From an uncultured Bacteroidales bacterium (GTDB lineage: Bacteria; Bacteroidota; Bacteroidia; Bacteroidales; Muribaculaceae): a stretch of DNA of 64,000 bases. The translations under genes and the position numbers were made by a program. The stretch is taken from contig URIC01000003.1 in assembly GCA_900547755.1 (NCBI GenBank), positions 9,069 to 73,068 on the forward strand. The letters are read 5' to 3'. This document shows positions 9,068 to 17,503 of the stretch, piece after piece (position 1 is the first letter of the stretch; every line of letters starts with the position of its first letter). The notes beneath the pieces were generated by a model. The model ran no database searches. It was given only the letters and a program-made list of their open reading frames with translations, and had not been told where the DNA came from.

Positions 9068-9072
9068 CGATA

Positions 9073-9102
9073 GTGCTGATTATTAAGGGTGCTGATTATT
9101 AA
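9073..9102. repeat. Two 14-bp direct repeats in the recJ leader
   Basis: GTGCTGATTATTAA occurs at 9073-9086 and again at 9089-9102 (period 16 nt), directly upstream of the recJ start codon and within its predicted 5' leader. It might be a binding site or simple slippage; no function can be assigned. Confidence 0.6.
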
Positions 9103-9188
9103 CAACTTGTGCGGTAAATTGCGAGGAAAGCGCCGCCATTGGTAAAGGCGGCTGACAAGTGAGAGTATATTCCGAGGCCGAGATAATG

Positions 9189-9220
9189 CAAAATTACAAA
9201 AAAAATCGCACCTACACAAA
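9189..9220 (-). promoter_or_regulatory. Bacteroidota-type promoter for recJ-recQ run
   Basis: Minus strand reads TTTG (9220-9217), 20 nt, TAATTTTG (9196-9189), a full consensus match. The leader to recJ would be about 115 nt and contains a GCCGCC / GGCGGC hairpin (9132-9150) and the 14-bp repeat pair. Confidence 0.8.
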
Positions 9221-9303
9221 CCTCGCCGCACATTTTCCATCCACTTTTATGTGGATGTGAGCGGATTTGGGTATAGGGGTGAATAACTTGTAGGAACCGT
9301 GGG

Positions 9304-10083
9304 TCAGCGGCCGGCTTTCAGACCTGCTATTACAGCGGGAGTGAAGCCGTGTGCCTCCATGGCATTGAGTCCTCTGATGGTCAGCCCTCCGGCTGTGGTC
9401 ACTTTGTCTATCTCGGCTTCGGCATGGGCCCCTGGCTGACCGAGCAGTGCCGCGGTGCCCTCTAACGTGGCCGCGACTATGGACTGCGCTTCGGACGCAC
9501 GAAAGCCGAGTTCCACGCCCCCTTCCACAGCGGCACGGACATATCGGAGCGCGTAAGCTATGCCGCACGAGGCGAGGGCGGCGGCTCCGGGCAGCAGTCG
9601 TTCTTCTATTTCCTTTACATGGCCCAAACGGCTGAAGGCTTTCGCGGCAAGGGTGGCGGTTCCGCTGATGTTGACTATAAAGGTCATGGATTTGCGCAAG
9701 GCCATGGCTGTGTTGGGCATGACAAGCGAGAGGTTGCACCCTCCTTTGCTCCAACCGAACATTTCCAGCAGTTCGTTGCCGGAGACACCTGCAACGATTA
9801 CCGCCACCTGGGTTCTGCGGGGGTCAATGAGTCCTTTCAGTTCCTCTATCACGTCGGGTAATATCCATGGCTTTACGGCTATGACAAGGAGGTCGGCATC
9901 CTCGGCCGCCTTGCGGTTGTCCGGTGTCGTGACGATGCCGAGTTCGCGCAGAGATGCCAATTTGCTGTCCAAGGGGTTGGAAACCGTTATATATTCAGGC
10001 TTTGCGCCTGCTTCCGCCAGTCCGCGTGCCACAGCGCCGCCCATGGCACCGGCGCCGATAATACCAATCTTACAGTCGTGCAT
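9304..10083 (-). CDS. proC: Pyrroline-5-carboxylate reductase
   Basis: ProC reduces 1-pyrroline-5-carboxylate to proline with NAD(P)H, the last step of proline synthesis. The 259-residue protein starts with a Rossmann motif IGIIGAGAMGGAVARGL (GxGxxG at 10-15) and has the C-terminal dimer and active-site segment TTAGGLTIRGLNAMEAHGF, the family's 'TxpGGxTxxgl' signature in slightly diverged form. It lies 43 nt beyond a small lipoprotein gene on the same strand; a hairpin with 8-bp arms (10118-10136) sits between them. Downstream is an inverted repeat CATCCAC/GTGGATG at 9238-9257 that may end the transcript. Confidence 0.94.
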   Translation of the reverse strand: MHDCKIGIIGAGAMGGAVARGLAEAGAKPEYITVSNPLDSKLASLRELGIVTTPDNRKAAEDADLLVIAVKPWILPDVIEELKGLIDPRRTQVAVIVAGVSGNELLEMFGWSKGGCNLSLVMPNTAMALRKSMTFIVNISGTATLAAKAFSRLGHVKEIEERLLPGAAALASCGIAYALRYVRAAVEGGVELGFRASEAQSIVAATLEGTAALLGQPGAHAEAEIDKVTTAGGLTIRGLNAMEAHGFTPAVIAGLKAGR

Positions 10084-10126
10084 AACTTATTTCAAAATCT
10101 TCTCTAAATAGTTTCCGGTTCAAATG

Positions 10127-10633
10127 TTATTTGAACATATCTCCGATGTTTTCTCGTACATCCGAGAGGTAGTGGCTTTTGAATAAAACCCTATCTGTTT
10201 CGGAATTGACATCTTCGACTATTTGCTGTCTGTCATATTTCTTGCCGTCTAAATCATATATTTTGCAAGTTGTCACGATAAAAAAATTGGAGATACTCTT
10301 TTTTAACAATTCTCTGTCTCCATTGGTGAGTTCCGTTTGGTTATTGTCGGATACAGATGTCAAATCATCACATTCCTCTGCGATTTTGTCAATCATTTCA
10401 CTTGATGTCGCATTGGCTATCTTTTCCGCGCATCTGTCAGCGATGTCGCAGAAGTCCTTGACTTGGCTTGAAACTTCGTTGGAATCAAGGTCCGTTTCAT
10501 CCGCTTCAGCGGATATGTAAGCGGTATCTTCGTCAATATTGCCGTTTCCGGATTTTTGGGAAGAGGTACAGCCTGCGAAAACCAGGCTTACCGAGATAAT
10601 CGCGAAGAGTCGGTTCAGGTAAGTTGATTTCAT
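10127..10633 (-). CDS. Hypothetical lipoprotein, paralogue of the next upstream gene
   Basis: The 168-residue product begins with a lipoprotein signal: basic start, hydrophobic core and lipobox SLVFAGC, with Cys21 followed by TSSQKS. A mature acidic linker is followed by an apparently helical domain: CDIADRCAEKIANATSSEM, then NGDRELLKKSISNFFIV. The layout and several positions match the exported protein at 10826-11329 (DKKMLQNTFANFIIAG aligns with DRELLKKSISNFFIVT). I do not recognise the domain. The pair looks like a tandem duplication of an envelope protein with divergence in the anchoring: this copy is lipidated, the other is not. Confidence 0.8.
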   Translation of the reverse strand: MKSTYLNRLFAIISVSLVFAGCTSSQKSGNGNIDEDTAYISAEADETDLDSNEVSSQVKDFCDIADRCAEKIANATSSEMIDKIAEECDDLTSVSDNNQTELTNGDRELLKKSISNFFIVTTCKIYDLDGKKYDRQQIVEDVNSETDRVLFKSHYLSDVRENIGDMFK

Positions 10634-10825
10634 TTGTTCTTGTTTTTTGTGGGGTGATTGATGGTGTTGATTAATCAGGGGAGAGGATGGACTGCCGTTC
10701 TATCAGCCAGTCGGTGATTGTCCGGGGTTCCTCCCGTTTTGATTTCTCCGAAATCTTCTATTCCTATAGGATATCGTGTGTGTGGCTTGTCCATCTGCTA
10801 TTGGGTTTCTTTGGGGGTGAAATTG

Positions 10826-11329
10826 CTAAAAATCAGTCCTTGGCATGTTTTTCATATTGCTGAACAGTTCTTTTAGCGTGTCGCTGTTGGACAATACGCG
10901 CAATACCAGCTTATTGGATTCTACGGAAATTGTGTCAAGCATCGTGTCGTCGCAATTTCCCCCTATTAGAAGCTCTACTTGTCGGGTGGCGCCTGCAATT
11001 ATAAAATTGGCAAAAGTGTTTTGCAACATCTTTTTATCGATGTCAAAGAGCTCAACGTCGTCATTCCCGTATGTCTCTTCCACTGTGTCAAGCACTTCGC
11101 AGATTCTTTTAATCTCTGCGTCGGAAGATGCCTTCTTCACCTCTTCGGTAGCCGCATCGATAATCTCGCATATTTCTTCCACCGACATAGAGGGGATTTC
11201 TTCGTAAGTGACCGAAGCTGCCTCCTTGTCGGAGACCGCCAAATTATCTGCTTTACTCGTGGGGGATAAAGCAATCAGTGTCAGGAATGTGATTGCCGCG
11301 AATTTGGCGGAACGCTTTGACTTCTTCAT
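10826..11329 (-). CDS. Hypothetical exported protein, paralogue of the lipoprotein
   Basis: The 167-residue product starts MKKSKRSAKFAAITFLTLIA with LSPTSKADN after it, a Sec signal peptide cleaved near SKA. The mature part is acidic and predicted mainly helical: EEICEIIDAATEEVKKASSD, a short linker, then DIDKKMLQNTFANFIIAG. It aligns loosely over its whole length with the lipoprotein at 10127-10633. Its start lies 33 nt after the lepA stop with no clear promoter between, so it may be read from the lepA transcript. No known domain recognised. Confidence 0.75.
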   Translation of the reverse strand: MKKSKRSAKFAAITFLTLIALSPTSKADNLAVSDKEAASVTYEEIPSMSVEEICEIIDAATEEVKKASSDAEIKRICEVLDTVEETYGNDDVELFDIDKKMLQNTFANFIIAGATRQVELLIGGNCDDTMLDTISVESNKLVLRVLSNSDTLKELFSNMKNMPRTDF

Positions 11330-11362
11330 TTTGCGGGATATTCAGGTGATTTGCGAGGGCGT

Positions 11363-13150
11363 TTAATCAAGTTTCAGGACTGCGAGGAAAGCCTTCTGGG
11401 GCACCTCGACGCTGCCTATCTGCTTCATGCGCTTTTTACCGGCTTTCTGTTTTTCCAGGAGCTTGCGTTTACGGCTTATGTCACCTCCGTAGCACTTGGC
11501 GGTGACATCCTTGCGCACGGCCTTTATCGTCTCGCGGGCAATGATTTTGGCGCCTATGGCCGCCTGGATGGCTATGTCGAACTGTTGGCGCGGAATAAGT
11601 TCTTTAAGTTTCTCGCACATACGTCGGCCGAACTTCACGGCGTTGTCCGCGTGGGTCAGGGTCGAGAGGGCATCCACGCTCTCCCCGTTAAGGAGTATGT
11701 CTAACTTCACCAGCTTGCTCTCGCGGAAGTCGTGCAGGTGATAGTCAAAGGAAGCGTAGCCTTTGGAGATGCTCTTCAGCTTGTCGTAGAAATCAATCAC
11801 GATTTCTCCCAACGGCATGTCAAACACCATCTCCATGCGGTTGCCGGATATGTATTCCTGTTTCACCAGCTCGCCGCGCTTGGCCAGACAAAGGGTCATT
11901 ATAGGACCTATGAACTCGGCGGCTGTGATTACCGAAGCGCGTATGTAGGGCTCCTCGATGTGGTCTATGAGGGTAGGCTCGGGCAGTCCGGAGGGATTGT
12001 GTACCTCGGTCATGTTCCCTTTCTTGTCATATACGCGGTATGAGACGTTGGGCACCGTAGTGATTACGTCCATGTCGAACTCGCGTCCCAGACGCTCCTG
12101 CACTATTTCCATGTGCAGCAGGCCGAGGAATCCGCAGCGGAAACCGAATCCGAGTGCGGCCGAAGATTCCGGCTGGAAGGTGAGCGAGGCATCGTTGAGC
12201 TGCAGCTTCTCGAGCGAGGCACGCAGGTTCTCGAAGTCCTCCGTCTCTATGGGGTAGACACCGGCGAAGACCATAGGTTTCACCTCCTCGAACCCCTCGA
12301 TTGCCTTGTCGCAGGGCTGCTCCACATGGGTGATGGTGTCTCCCACACGCACCTCGCGGCTCGTCTTGATGCCGGAGATGATGTAGCCCACATTGCCGGC
12401 CGAGAGTTCTTTGCGGGGGGACATCTGCAGCTTGAGCACGCCAATCTCGTCCGCATGGTACTCCTTGCCGGTGGAGACGAATTTCACAAAGTCATCCTTT
12501 CGGATGGTGCCGTTGACAATCTTGAAGTAGGCTATGATGCCTCGGAAGGGGTTGAATACGGAGTCGAAGATAAGTGCCTGCAACGGAGCTTTCGGGTCCC
12601 CTTTGGGAGCGGGAATACGTTCCACGATGGCGCGGAGTATATCCTGGACTCCCATGCCGGTCTTGCCCGAGGCACGAATGACTTCAGAAGGGTCGCAACC
12701 CAACAGGTCGACTACCTGGTCCTCCACCTCGTCGGGCTTTGCGCTGTCCAGGTCACATTTGTTGAGTATGGGAATAATCTCCAGGTCGTTCTCTATGGCC
12801 ATATACAGGTTGGAGATGGTCTGTGCCTGTATGCCCTGGCTGGCGTCCACAATCAGCAAGGCTCCCTCGCAGGCGGCTATGGAGCGGGACACCTCGTAGG
12901 AGAAGTCCACATGTCCCGGAGTGTCAATAAGATTGAGCACATACTTTTCGCCGTCCAGCTCGAAATCCATCTGAATGGCGTGGCTTTTTATAGTTATGCC
13001 GCGCTCGCGCTCCAGGTCCATGTCGTCCAGCACCTGCGCCTCCATATCCTTGGGGGCAACGGTGTGAGTAAATTCCAGAAGACGGTCGGCAAGGGTACTC
13101 TTGCCGTGGTCGATATGTGCTATAATGCAGAAGTTGCGTATATTCTTCAT
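11363..13150 (-). CDS. lepA: Elongation factor 4 (LepA)
   Basis: LepA is a ribosome-dependent GTPase that resembles EF-G and affects elongation and 30S assembly. The start MKNIRNFCIIAHIDHGKST at 13150 gives 595 residues, the family norm; G1 is AHIDHGKST (9-17), G3 DTPGHVDF, G4 NKCDL, and the LepA-specific C-terminal domain includes RETIKAVRKDVTAKCYGGD. The frame is open to an ATG at 13189, but the predicted transcript start is at about 13190 and the family begins at 13150. A perfect promoter match lies at 13197-13228. Confidence 0.97.
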   Translation of the reverse strand: MKNIRNFCIIAHIDHGKSTLADRLLEFTHTVAPKDMEAQVLDDMDLERERGITIKSHAIQMDFELDGEKYVLNLIDTPGHVDFSYEVSRSIAACEGALLIVDASQGIQAQTISNLYMAIENDLEIIPILNKCDLDSAKPDEVEDQVVDLLGCDPSEVIRASGKTGMGVQDILRAIVERIPAPKGDPKAPLQALIFDSVFNPFRGIIAYFKIVNGTIRKDDFVKFVSTGKEYHADEIGVLKLQMSPRKELSAGNVGYIISGIKTSREVRVGDTITHVEQPCDKAIEGFEEVKPMVFAGVYPIETEDFENLRASLEKLQLNDASLTFQPESSAALGFGFRCGFLGLLHMEIVQERLGREFDMDVITTVPNVSYRVYDKKGNMTEVHNPSGLPEPTLIDHIEEPYIRASVITAAEFIGPIMTLCLAKRGELVKQEYISGNRMEMVFDMPLGEIVIDFYDKLKSISKGYASFDYHLHDFRESKLVKLDILLNGESVDALSTLTHADNAVKFGRRMCEKLKELIPRQQFDIAIQAAIGAKIIARETIKAVRKDVTAKCYGGDISRKRKLLEKQKAGKKRMKQIGSVEVPQKAFLAVLKLD

Positions 13151-13196
13151 AACAGAGTCAAGGAAACGGGGAGGGACACACCACCCCAAATAAATG

Positions 13197-13228
13197 CAAA
13201 TTTACGAACTTTTTCTCATTCGGGCAAA
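13197..13228 (-). promoter_or_regulatory. Bacteroidota-type promoter for lepA
   Basis: Minus strand: TTTG (13228-13225), 20 nt, TAAATTTG (13204-13197). The predicted start near 13190 leaves a leader of about 40 nt before the ATG at 13150 and makes the upstream ATG at 13189 unlikely. Confidence 0.82.
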
Positions 13229-13345
13229 TTGGGTGACACTCAGAGAGTTTTTTAAGTCATTGGCCTTTATGACCATAAAGATATTTTTTTATGACGTCGC
13301 GGAATGTGGGTAAACATTGCGGGACGGGTGGATGTTGTGTAGTTG

Positions 13346-13361
13346 TGGCACGGTTTTTGTA
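13346..13361 (+). promoter_or_regulatory. Sigma-54-like promoter upstream of htpG
   Basis: TGGCACG, 4 nt, TTGTA matches the -24/-12 sigma-54 consensus TGGCACG-N4-TTGCW with one change: the -12 dinucleotide is GT instead of GC. GG at 13347-13348 and G at 13359 keep the required 10-nt spacing. The predicted start near 13372 gives a 40-nt leader to the htpG ATG. Upstream, GTCAT-N8-ATGAC (13256-13273) could be an activator site. No TAnnTTTG promoter was seen for htpG. Confidence 0.5.
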
Positions 13362-13411
13362 TTGGCCACTTCAGTCAGACATATTGAATCAAAACATTTT
13401 AAAATAATTAT

Positions 13412-15466
13412 ATGACAACCGGAAAAATCGGGGTTACAACTGAGAATATTTTCCCCGTCATCAAAAAATTCCTGTATTCAGACCATGAGATATTCCTGCG
13501 CGAGCTGGTGAGTAACGCCGTAGACGCTACACGTAAGCTGCGCACCCTTTCCTCTTTCGGTGATTTCAAAGGGGAGTTGGGCGATATGCGTGTGTATGTC
13601 AAGGCAGACAAAGAGGCAGGTACTCTGACAGTCTCCGACCATGGCATCGGCATGGATGCTGAAGATATTGAGAAATACATCAACCAGATAGCCTTTTCTG
13701 GTGCGGAGGAATTCCTGGCCAAGTACAAGGACAGCGACATCATAGGCCATTTCGGTCTTGGCTTCTATTCCGCATTCATGGTCAGCAAGAAGGTGGAAAT
13801 ACGTTCTCTGAGCTATAAAGAGGGCGCCAGACCGGTACTTTGGAGCTGTGATGGCTCTCCCGAGTTCACTATGACCGAGGAGGGTGTGGAGAAGACGGAG
13901 CGCGGCACCGACATAGTTCTCTATATCGACGATGAGAGCAAGGAGTTCCTGGAACAGGCCCGCATCGACACTCTGCTCAAGAAGTATTGCCGTTTCCTTC
14001 CTGTGCCCGTGATAAGCGGCAAGGAGCAGGAGTGGAAGGACGGCAAGTCGGTGGACACCGACCGCGACAAAGTGATTAATGCCACAGAGCCGCTGTGGAC
14101 CAAGAAACCCGCAGACCTCAAGGATGAAGACTATCTGCGTTTTTACCGTGAGCTGATGCCCGGCGCCGAGGAGCCCATGTTCTGGATTCACCTGAATGTG
14201 GATTACCCGTTCAACCTCACCGGAGTACTCTATTTCCCGAAAATACGCAACAATTTCGATATTCAGAAGAATCGAATTCAGCTCTATTGCAATCAGGTGT
14301 ATGTCACCGACCAGGTGGAGGGCGTGGTGCCTGAGTTCATGACCCTCATGCAGGGTGTAATTGATTCGCCGGACATCCCGCTGAATGTGAGCCGCAGTTA
14401 CTTGCAGGCTGATTCCGCAGTGAAGAAGATTTCTTCTTATATCTCCAAGAAGGTGGCCGAGAAACTCGCATCAATGTATAAGGATGACCTTAAGGCTTAC
14501 GAGTCCAAATGGGATGACATCAAGATTTTCATAGAGTACGGTATGCTCACAGACCAGAAATTCTGTGATTCGGCTATGAAGTTCGTGTTGTTGAAGGATA
14601 CAGAGGACGCTTATTTTAACCTGGAACAGTACAAAGAGCTGACTCAGGCCGAACAGACCGACAAGGACAATAATCTGATATGGCTCTACGCTACCGACAA
14701 GGAGTCTCAGTACAGCTACATTCAGGCTGCGCGGGACAAAGGTTACAATGTATTGATGATGGACGGACAGCTTGACCCCCATTTCATATCCATGCTGGAG
14801 GGCAAGGAGGACAAGACACGCTTCGTGCGCGTCGACTCCGACATCGTGGACCGTCTGATTGTCAAGTCCGACAGTAAGACTGCAAATCTCACTCCGCTGC
14901 AGACAGATGTGATGAGCACGGTATTCAAGACAGGTATTCCCGCTGTGGAGAAGGCCGAGTTCATAGTCCGTTTTGAGGCTCTCAGTCCGGAGGAGGCGCC
15001 AGCTATGGTCACTCAGAACGAGTTCATGCGCCGCATGAAGGATATGGCTGTCGGGAACCCCGGTATGTCATTCTACAGCGAGATGCCCGACTCTTACGTT
15101 CTGGTGGTGAATACCGAGCATCCGGCGGTCAAGAAGATTGTGGATGATGCCACCGGCGCTCTTGAGAGCAAGGTTCAGCCGTTGCGTAACGAGATCGAGG
15201 CTTACAACAACAGCATCACCGAAGCCCGAAAGGAGCTTGACGGCAAGAAGGACGACAAGGAAGCCGTCGAGGCGCTGAACAGCAAGATTGCCGAATCCGA
15301 GAAGAAAGTGGGCGAACTGCGAGCCGAGGAGGAGAAGATGGAGCGCGATTATGCCGCCACTCAGCCCAAGTTGCGCCAGGTGGCCGACCTGGCTCTGCTG
15401 GCTGCGGGTCTGCTCAGCGGAGAAGCATTGGCTGCCTTCGTAAAACGTAGCGCTTCAATGCTTTGA
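13412..15466 (+). CDS. htpG: Molecular chaperone HtpG (Hsp90)
   Basis: HtpG is the bacterial Hsp90, an ATP-dependent dimeric chaperone in the cytoplasm. The 684-residue protein has the GHKL ATPase domain with LRELVSNAVDATRKL (catalytic Glu and Asn), DHGIGMD, and HFGLGFYSAFMV; the middle domain follows, and the C-terminal part includes a charged coiled-coil-like segment (EARKELDGKKDDKEAVEALN). It is the only plus-strand housekeeping gene in the first 23 kb and lies alone between the lepA promoter and a strong terminator. The likely promoter is sigma-54-like, which suggests stress control through an enhancer-binding protein; that is inference. Confidence 0.97.
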   Translation: MTTGKIGVTTENIFPVIKKFLYSDHEIFLRELVSNAVDATRKLRTLSSFGDFKGELGDMRVYVKADKEAGTLTVSDHGIGMDAEDIEKYINQIAFSGAEEFLAKYKDSDIIGHFGLGFYSAFMVSKKVEIRSLSYKEGARPVLWSCDGSPEFTMTEEGVEKTERGTDIVLYIDDESKEFLEQARIDTLLKKYCRFLPVPVISGKEQEWKDGKSVDTDRDKVINATEPLWTKKPADLKDEDYLRFYRELMPGAEEPMFWIHLNVDYPFNLTGVLYFPKIRNNFDIQKNRIQLYCNQVYVTDQVEGVVPEFMTLMQGVIDSPDIPLNVSRSYLQADSAVKKISSYISKKVAEKLASMYKDDLKAYESKWDDIKIFIEYGMLTDQKFCDSAMKFVLLKDTEDAYFNLEQYKELTQAEQTDKDNNLIWLYATDKESQYSYIQAARDKGYNVLMMDGQLDPHFISMLEGKEDKTRFVRVDSDIVDRLIVKSDSKTANLTPLQTDVMSTVFKTGIPAVEKAEFIVRFEALSPEEAPAMVTQNEFMRRMKDMAVGNPGMSFYSEMPDSYVLVVNTEHPAVKKIVDDATGALESKVQPLRNEIEAYNNSITEARKELDGKKDDKEAVEALNSKIAESEKKVGELRAEEEKMERDYAATQPKLRQVADLALLAAGLLSGEALAAFVKRSASML

Positions 15467-15492
15467 ACCACCCCATATTCCCGTTGAAATAG

Positions 15493-15534
15493 CTCAGGGA
15501 GCCATTCCGGAATTGACCGGAATGGCTCCCTGAG
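15493..15534. terminator. Bidirectional hairpin between htpG and asd
   Basis: Perfect 18-bp stem (15493-15510 with 15517-15534) and a 6-nt loop AATTGA, located between the convergent htpG and asd genes. T-rich tails are short on both sides, yet position and stem strength fit a shared terminator. Confidence 0.75.
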
Positions 15535-15551
15535 GTTTATGTATGGGTCGT

Positions 15552-16577
15552 CTATGCGAGGGAGGAGTCGTTGGCTATCAGCCATTGAGCGATCTGGACG
15601 GCATTCAGGGCTGCTCCCTTCTTGATTTGGTCGCCTACGGTCCAGAATGTCACGGCCCCCGGTACTGCCAGGTCTTCGCGTATGCGTCCTACATAGACCG
15701 GGTCTTTGCCGGCCAGGTTGTAGGGCATGGGGTATTCCTTGGCTGCTGGGTTGTCGACCACTACCAATCCTTGGGCCTTTTCCATGGCTTGGCGCACCTC
15801 GGCTGCGGTGAGGGGGCGTTCACATTCCACCCAGATGGCCTCGCTGTGGGACCGCATGACGGGCACACGCACACAGGTGGCGGACACGCCTATGGCGGGG
15901 GAGTGCAGTATCTTGCGGGTCTCGTTCAGCATCTTCATCTCCTCCTTGGTGTAGTCGTTGTCCATAAAGACATCTATCTGAGGAATGAGGTTGAAGGCCA
16001 ACTGAGCCGAGAACTTCTCGACAATGGGCTTCTCGCCGGCGAGTACCTGTGCCGTCTGAGTCTCCAACTCGGCCATTGCCGCCGCTCCGGCGCCGCTGGC
16101 TGCCTGGTAGGTGGCCACGTGAACACGTTTCACCGGGCTGAGGTCGTTCACCGGCTTCAGGGCCACGAGCATCTGGATGGTGGTGCAGTTGGGGTTGCCG
16201 ATTATGCCACGGGGACGCTCAAGGGCATCCTGCGCGTTCACTTCGGGTACCACAAGGGGCACATCCGGCTCCATGCGGAAGGCGGAGGAGTTGTCTATCA
16301 TCACCGTGCCATGCTTCGTGATGGTCTCGGCAAACTCTTTGGAGGTGCCGGCGCCGGCGGACGTGAAAGCGATGTCCACGCCCTTGAAGTCATCATTGTG
16401 CTTCAGCTCCTTCACCTCTATCTTCTTGCCTCGGAAGGTGTATTTACGGCCGGCGCTGCGGCTTGAGCCGAAGAGCAGCAGTTCCCCGATGGGGAAGTTC
16501 TGCTCGTCCAGGACGCGCAGAAACTCCTGGCCTACGGCGCCGCTGGCACCCACAATCGCTACTCTATACTGTTTCAT
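15552..16577 (-). CDS. asd: Aspartate-semialdehyde dehydrogenase
   Basis: Asd reduces aspartyl phosphate to aspartate semialdehyde with NADPH, the branch point for lysine/diaminopimelate, threonine and methionine. The 341-residue protein has the NADP motif VAIVGASGAVGQEFL (residues 7-20), the active-site loop IIGNPNCTTIQM with Cys131, and the His-containing segment RVPVMRSHSEAIWVE. The length is typical for the class found in Gram-negative and Gram-positive bacteria. It is the last gene of the run manA-valS-S9-fabD-asd, 12 nt after fabD, and ends at the shared hairpin with htpG. Confidence 0.97.
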   Translation of the reverse strand: MKQYRVAIVGASGAVGQEFLRVLDEQNFPIGELLLFGSSRSAGRKYTFRGKKIEVKELKHNDDFKGVDIAFTSAGAGTSKEFAETITKHGTVMIDNSSAFRMEPDVPLVVPEVNAQDALERPRGIIGNPNCTTIQMLVALKPVNDLSPVKRVHVATYQAASGAGAAAMAELETQTAQVLAGEKPIVEKFSAQLAFNLIPQIDVFMDNDYTKEEMKMLNETRKILHSPAIGVSATCVRVPVMRSHSEAIWVECERPLTAAEVRQAMEKAQGLVVVDNPAAKEYPMPYNLAGKDPVYVGRIREDLAVPGAVTFWTVGDQIKKGAALNAVQIAQWLIANDSSLA

Positions 16578-16589
16578 GGCAGTCCGGAA

Positions 16590-17468
16590 TTATTGACGGC
16601 CTTCTGTGGCCACGCTGCGGTCAATCTTCTTGACCAGCCCCTGAAGCACATTGCCGGGACCCAGTTCCGTGAAAGAGTCGGCGCCGTCGGCAATCATGGC
16701 CTGCACGTCGTAAGTCCAGCGTACCGGGGCTGTGAGCTGAGCCAGCAGGTTGGCTTTGATTTCCTTGGGGTCTGTGTGAGGCTTGCCGTCCACATTCTGG
16801 TATACGGGGCATACGGGAGTATGGAACTCGGCGGCCTCGATGGCGGCGGAGAGCTTGTCGGCGGCAGGTTGCATCAGGGGGCTGTGGAAGGCTCCGCCCA
16901 CTTTCAGTTTCAGGGCACGTTTGGCACCGGCTTCAAGCATCTTTGCGCAAGCGGCGTCCACACCCTCTATGGTGCCGGAAATAACTACCTGTCCGGGGCA
17001 GTTGTAATTGGCGGGAGCCACTATATCGTCAATCTCGGCGCAGAGCGCCTCCACTTTCTCATCGGGGAGGGCGAGAACGGCAGCCATAGTGGAGGGGCGT
17101 AGCTCGCAGGCGTGCTGCATGGCCTGTGCGCGGGCGCTGACCAGTTTCAGGCCCTCTTCGAAGGAGAGAGCGCCGGCAGCTACCAGTGCGGAGAACTCTC
17201 CGAGACTGTGGCCGGCCACCATATCGGGCTTGAACTCCTCGCCCATGGTCTTGGCCAGGATTACGGAGTGAAGGAAGATGGCGGGCTGTGTCACTTTTGT
17301 CTGACGCAGGTCCTCTTCCGTGCCATTGAACATAAGGTCCGTGATGCGGAAGCCGAGTACCTCGTTTGCCTTCTCAAACATGGCGCGGGCGGTCTCGTTG
17401 TTGTCATACAGGTCCTTGCCCATTCCTACGAACTGGGCTCCCTGACCGGGAAATACAAATGCTTTCAT
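16590..17468 (-). CDS. fabD: Malonyl-CoA:ACP transacylase FabD
   Basis: FabD moves malonyl from CoA to acyl carrier protein for fatty acid synthesis. The 292-residue protein starts AFVFPGQGAQFVGMG, with the oxyanion-hole Gln in GQGAQ, and carries the nucleophile motif VAGHSLGEFSALVA (Ser88) and the catalytic His in GGAFHSPLM. The length is normal. It is placed 35 nt after the S9 peptidase stop and 12 nt before asd, probably in one transcript with asd. Confidence 0.97.
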   Translation of the reverse strand: MKAFVFPGQGAQFVGMGKDLYDNNETARAMFEKANEVLGFRITDLMFNGTEEDLRQTKVTQPAIFLHSVILAKTMGEEFKPDMVAGHSLGEFSALVAAGALSFEEGLKLVSARAQAMQHACELRPSTMAAVLALPDEKVEALCAEIDDIVAPANYNCPGQVVISGTIEGVDAACAKMLEAGAKRALKLKVGGAFHSPLMQPAADKLSAAIEAAEFHTPVCPVYQNVDGKPHTDPKEIKANLLAQLTAPVRWTYDVQAMIADGADSFTELGPGNVLQGLVKKIDRSVATEGRQ

Positions 17469-17503
17469 AATCTGATTTTATTGTCTGCTATCAATATTTA
17501 TTG

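Noticed and set aside
12113..13255. 380-codon open frame on the plus strand
   Set aside because: Antisense shadow of lepA that also runs through its promoter.
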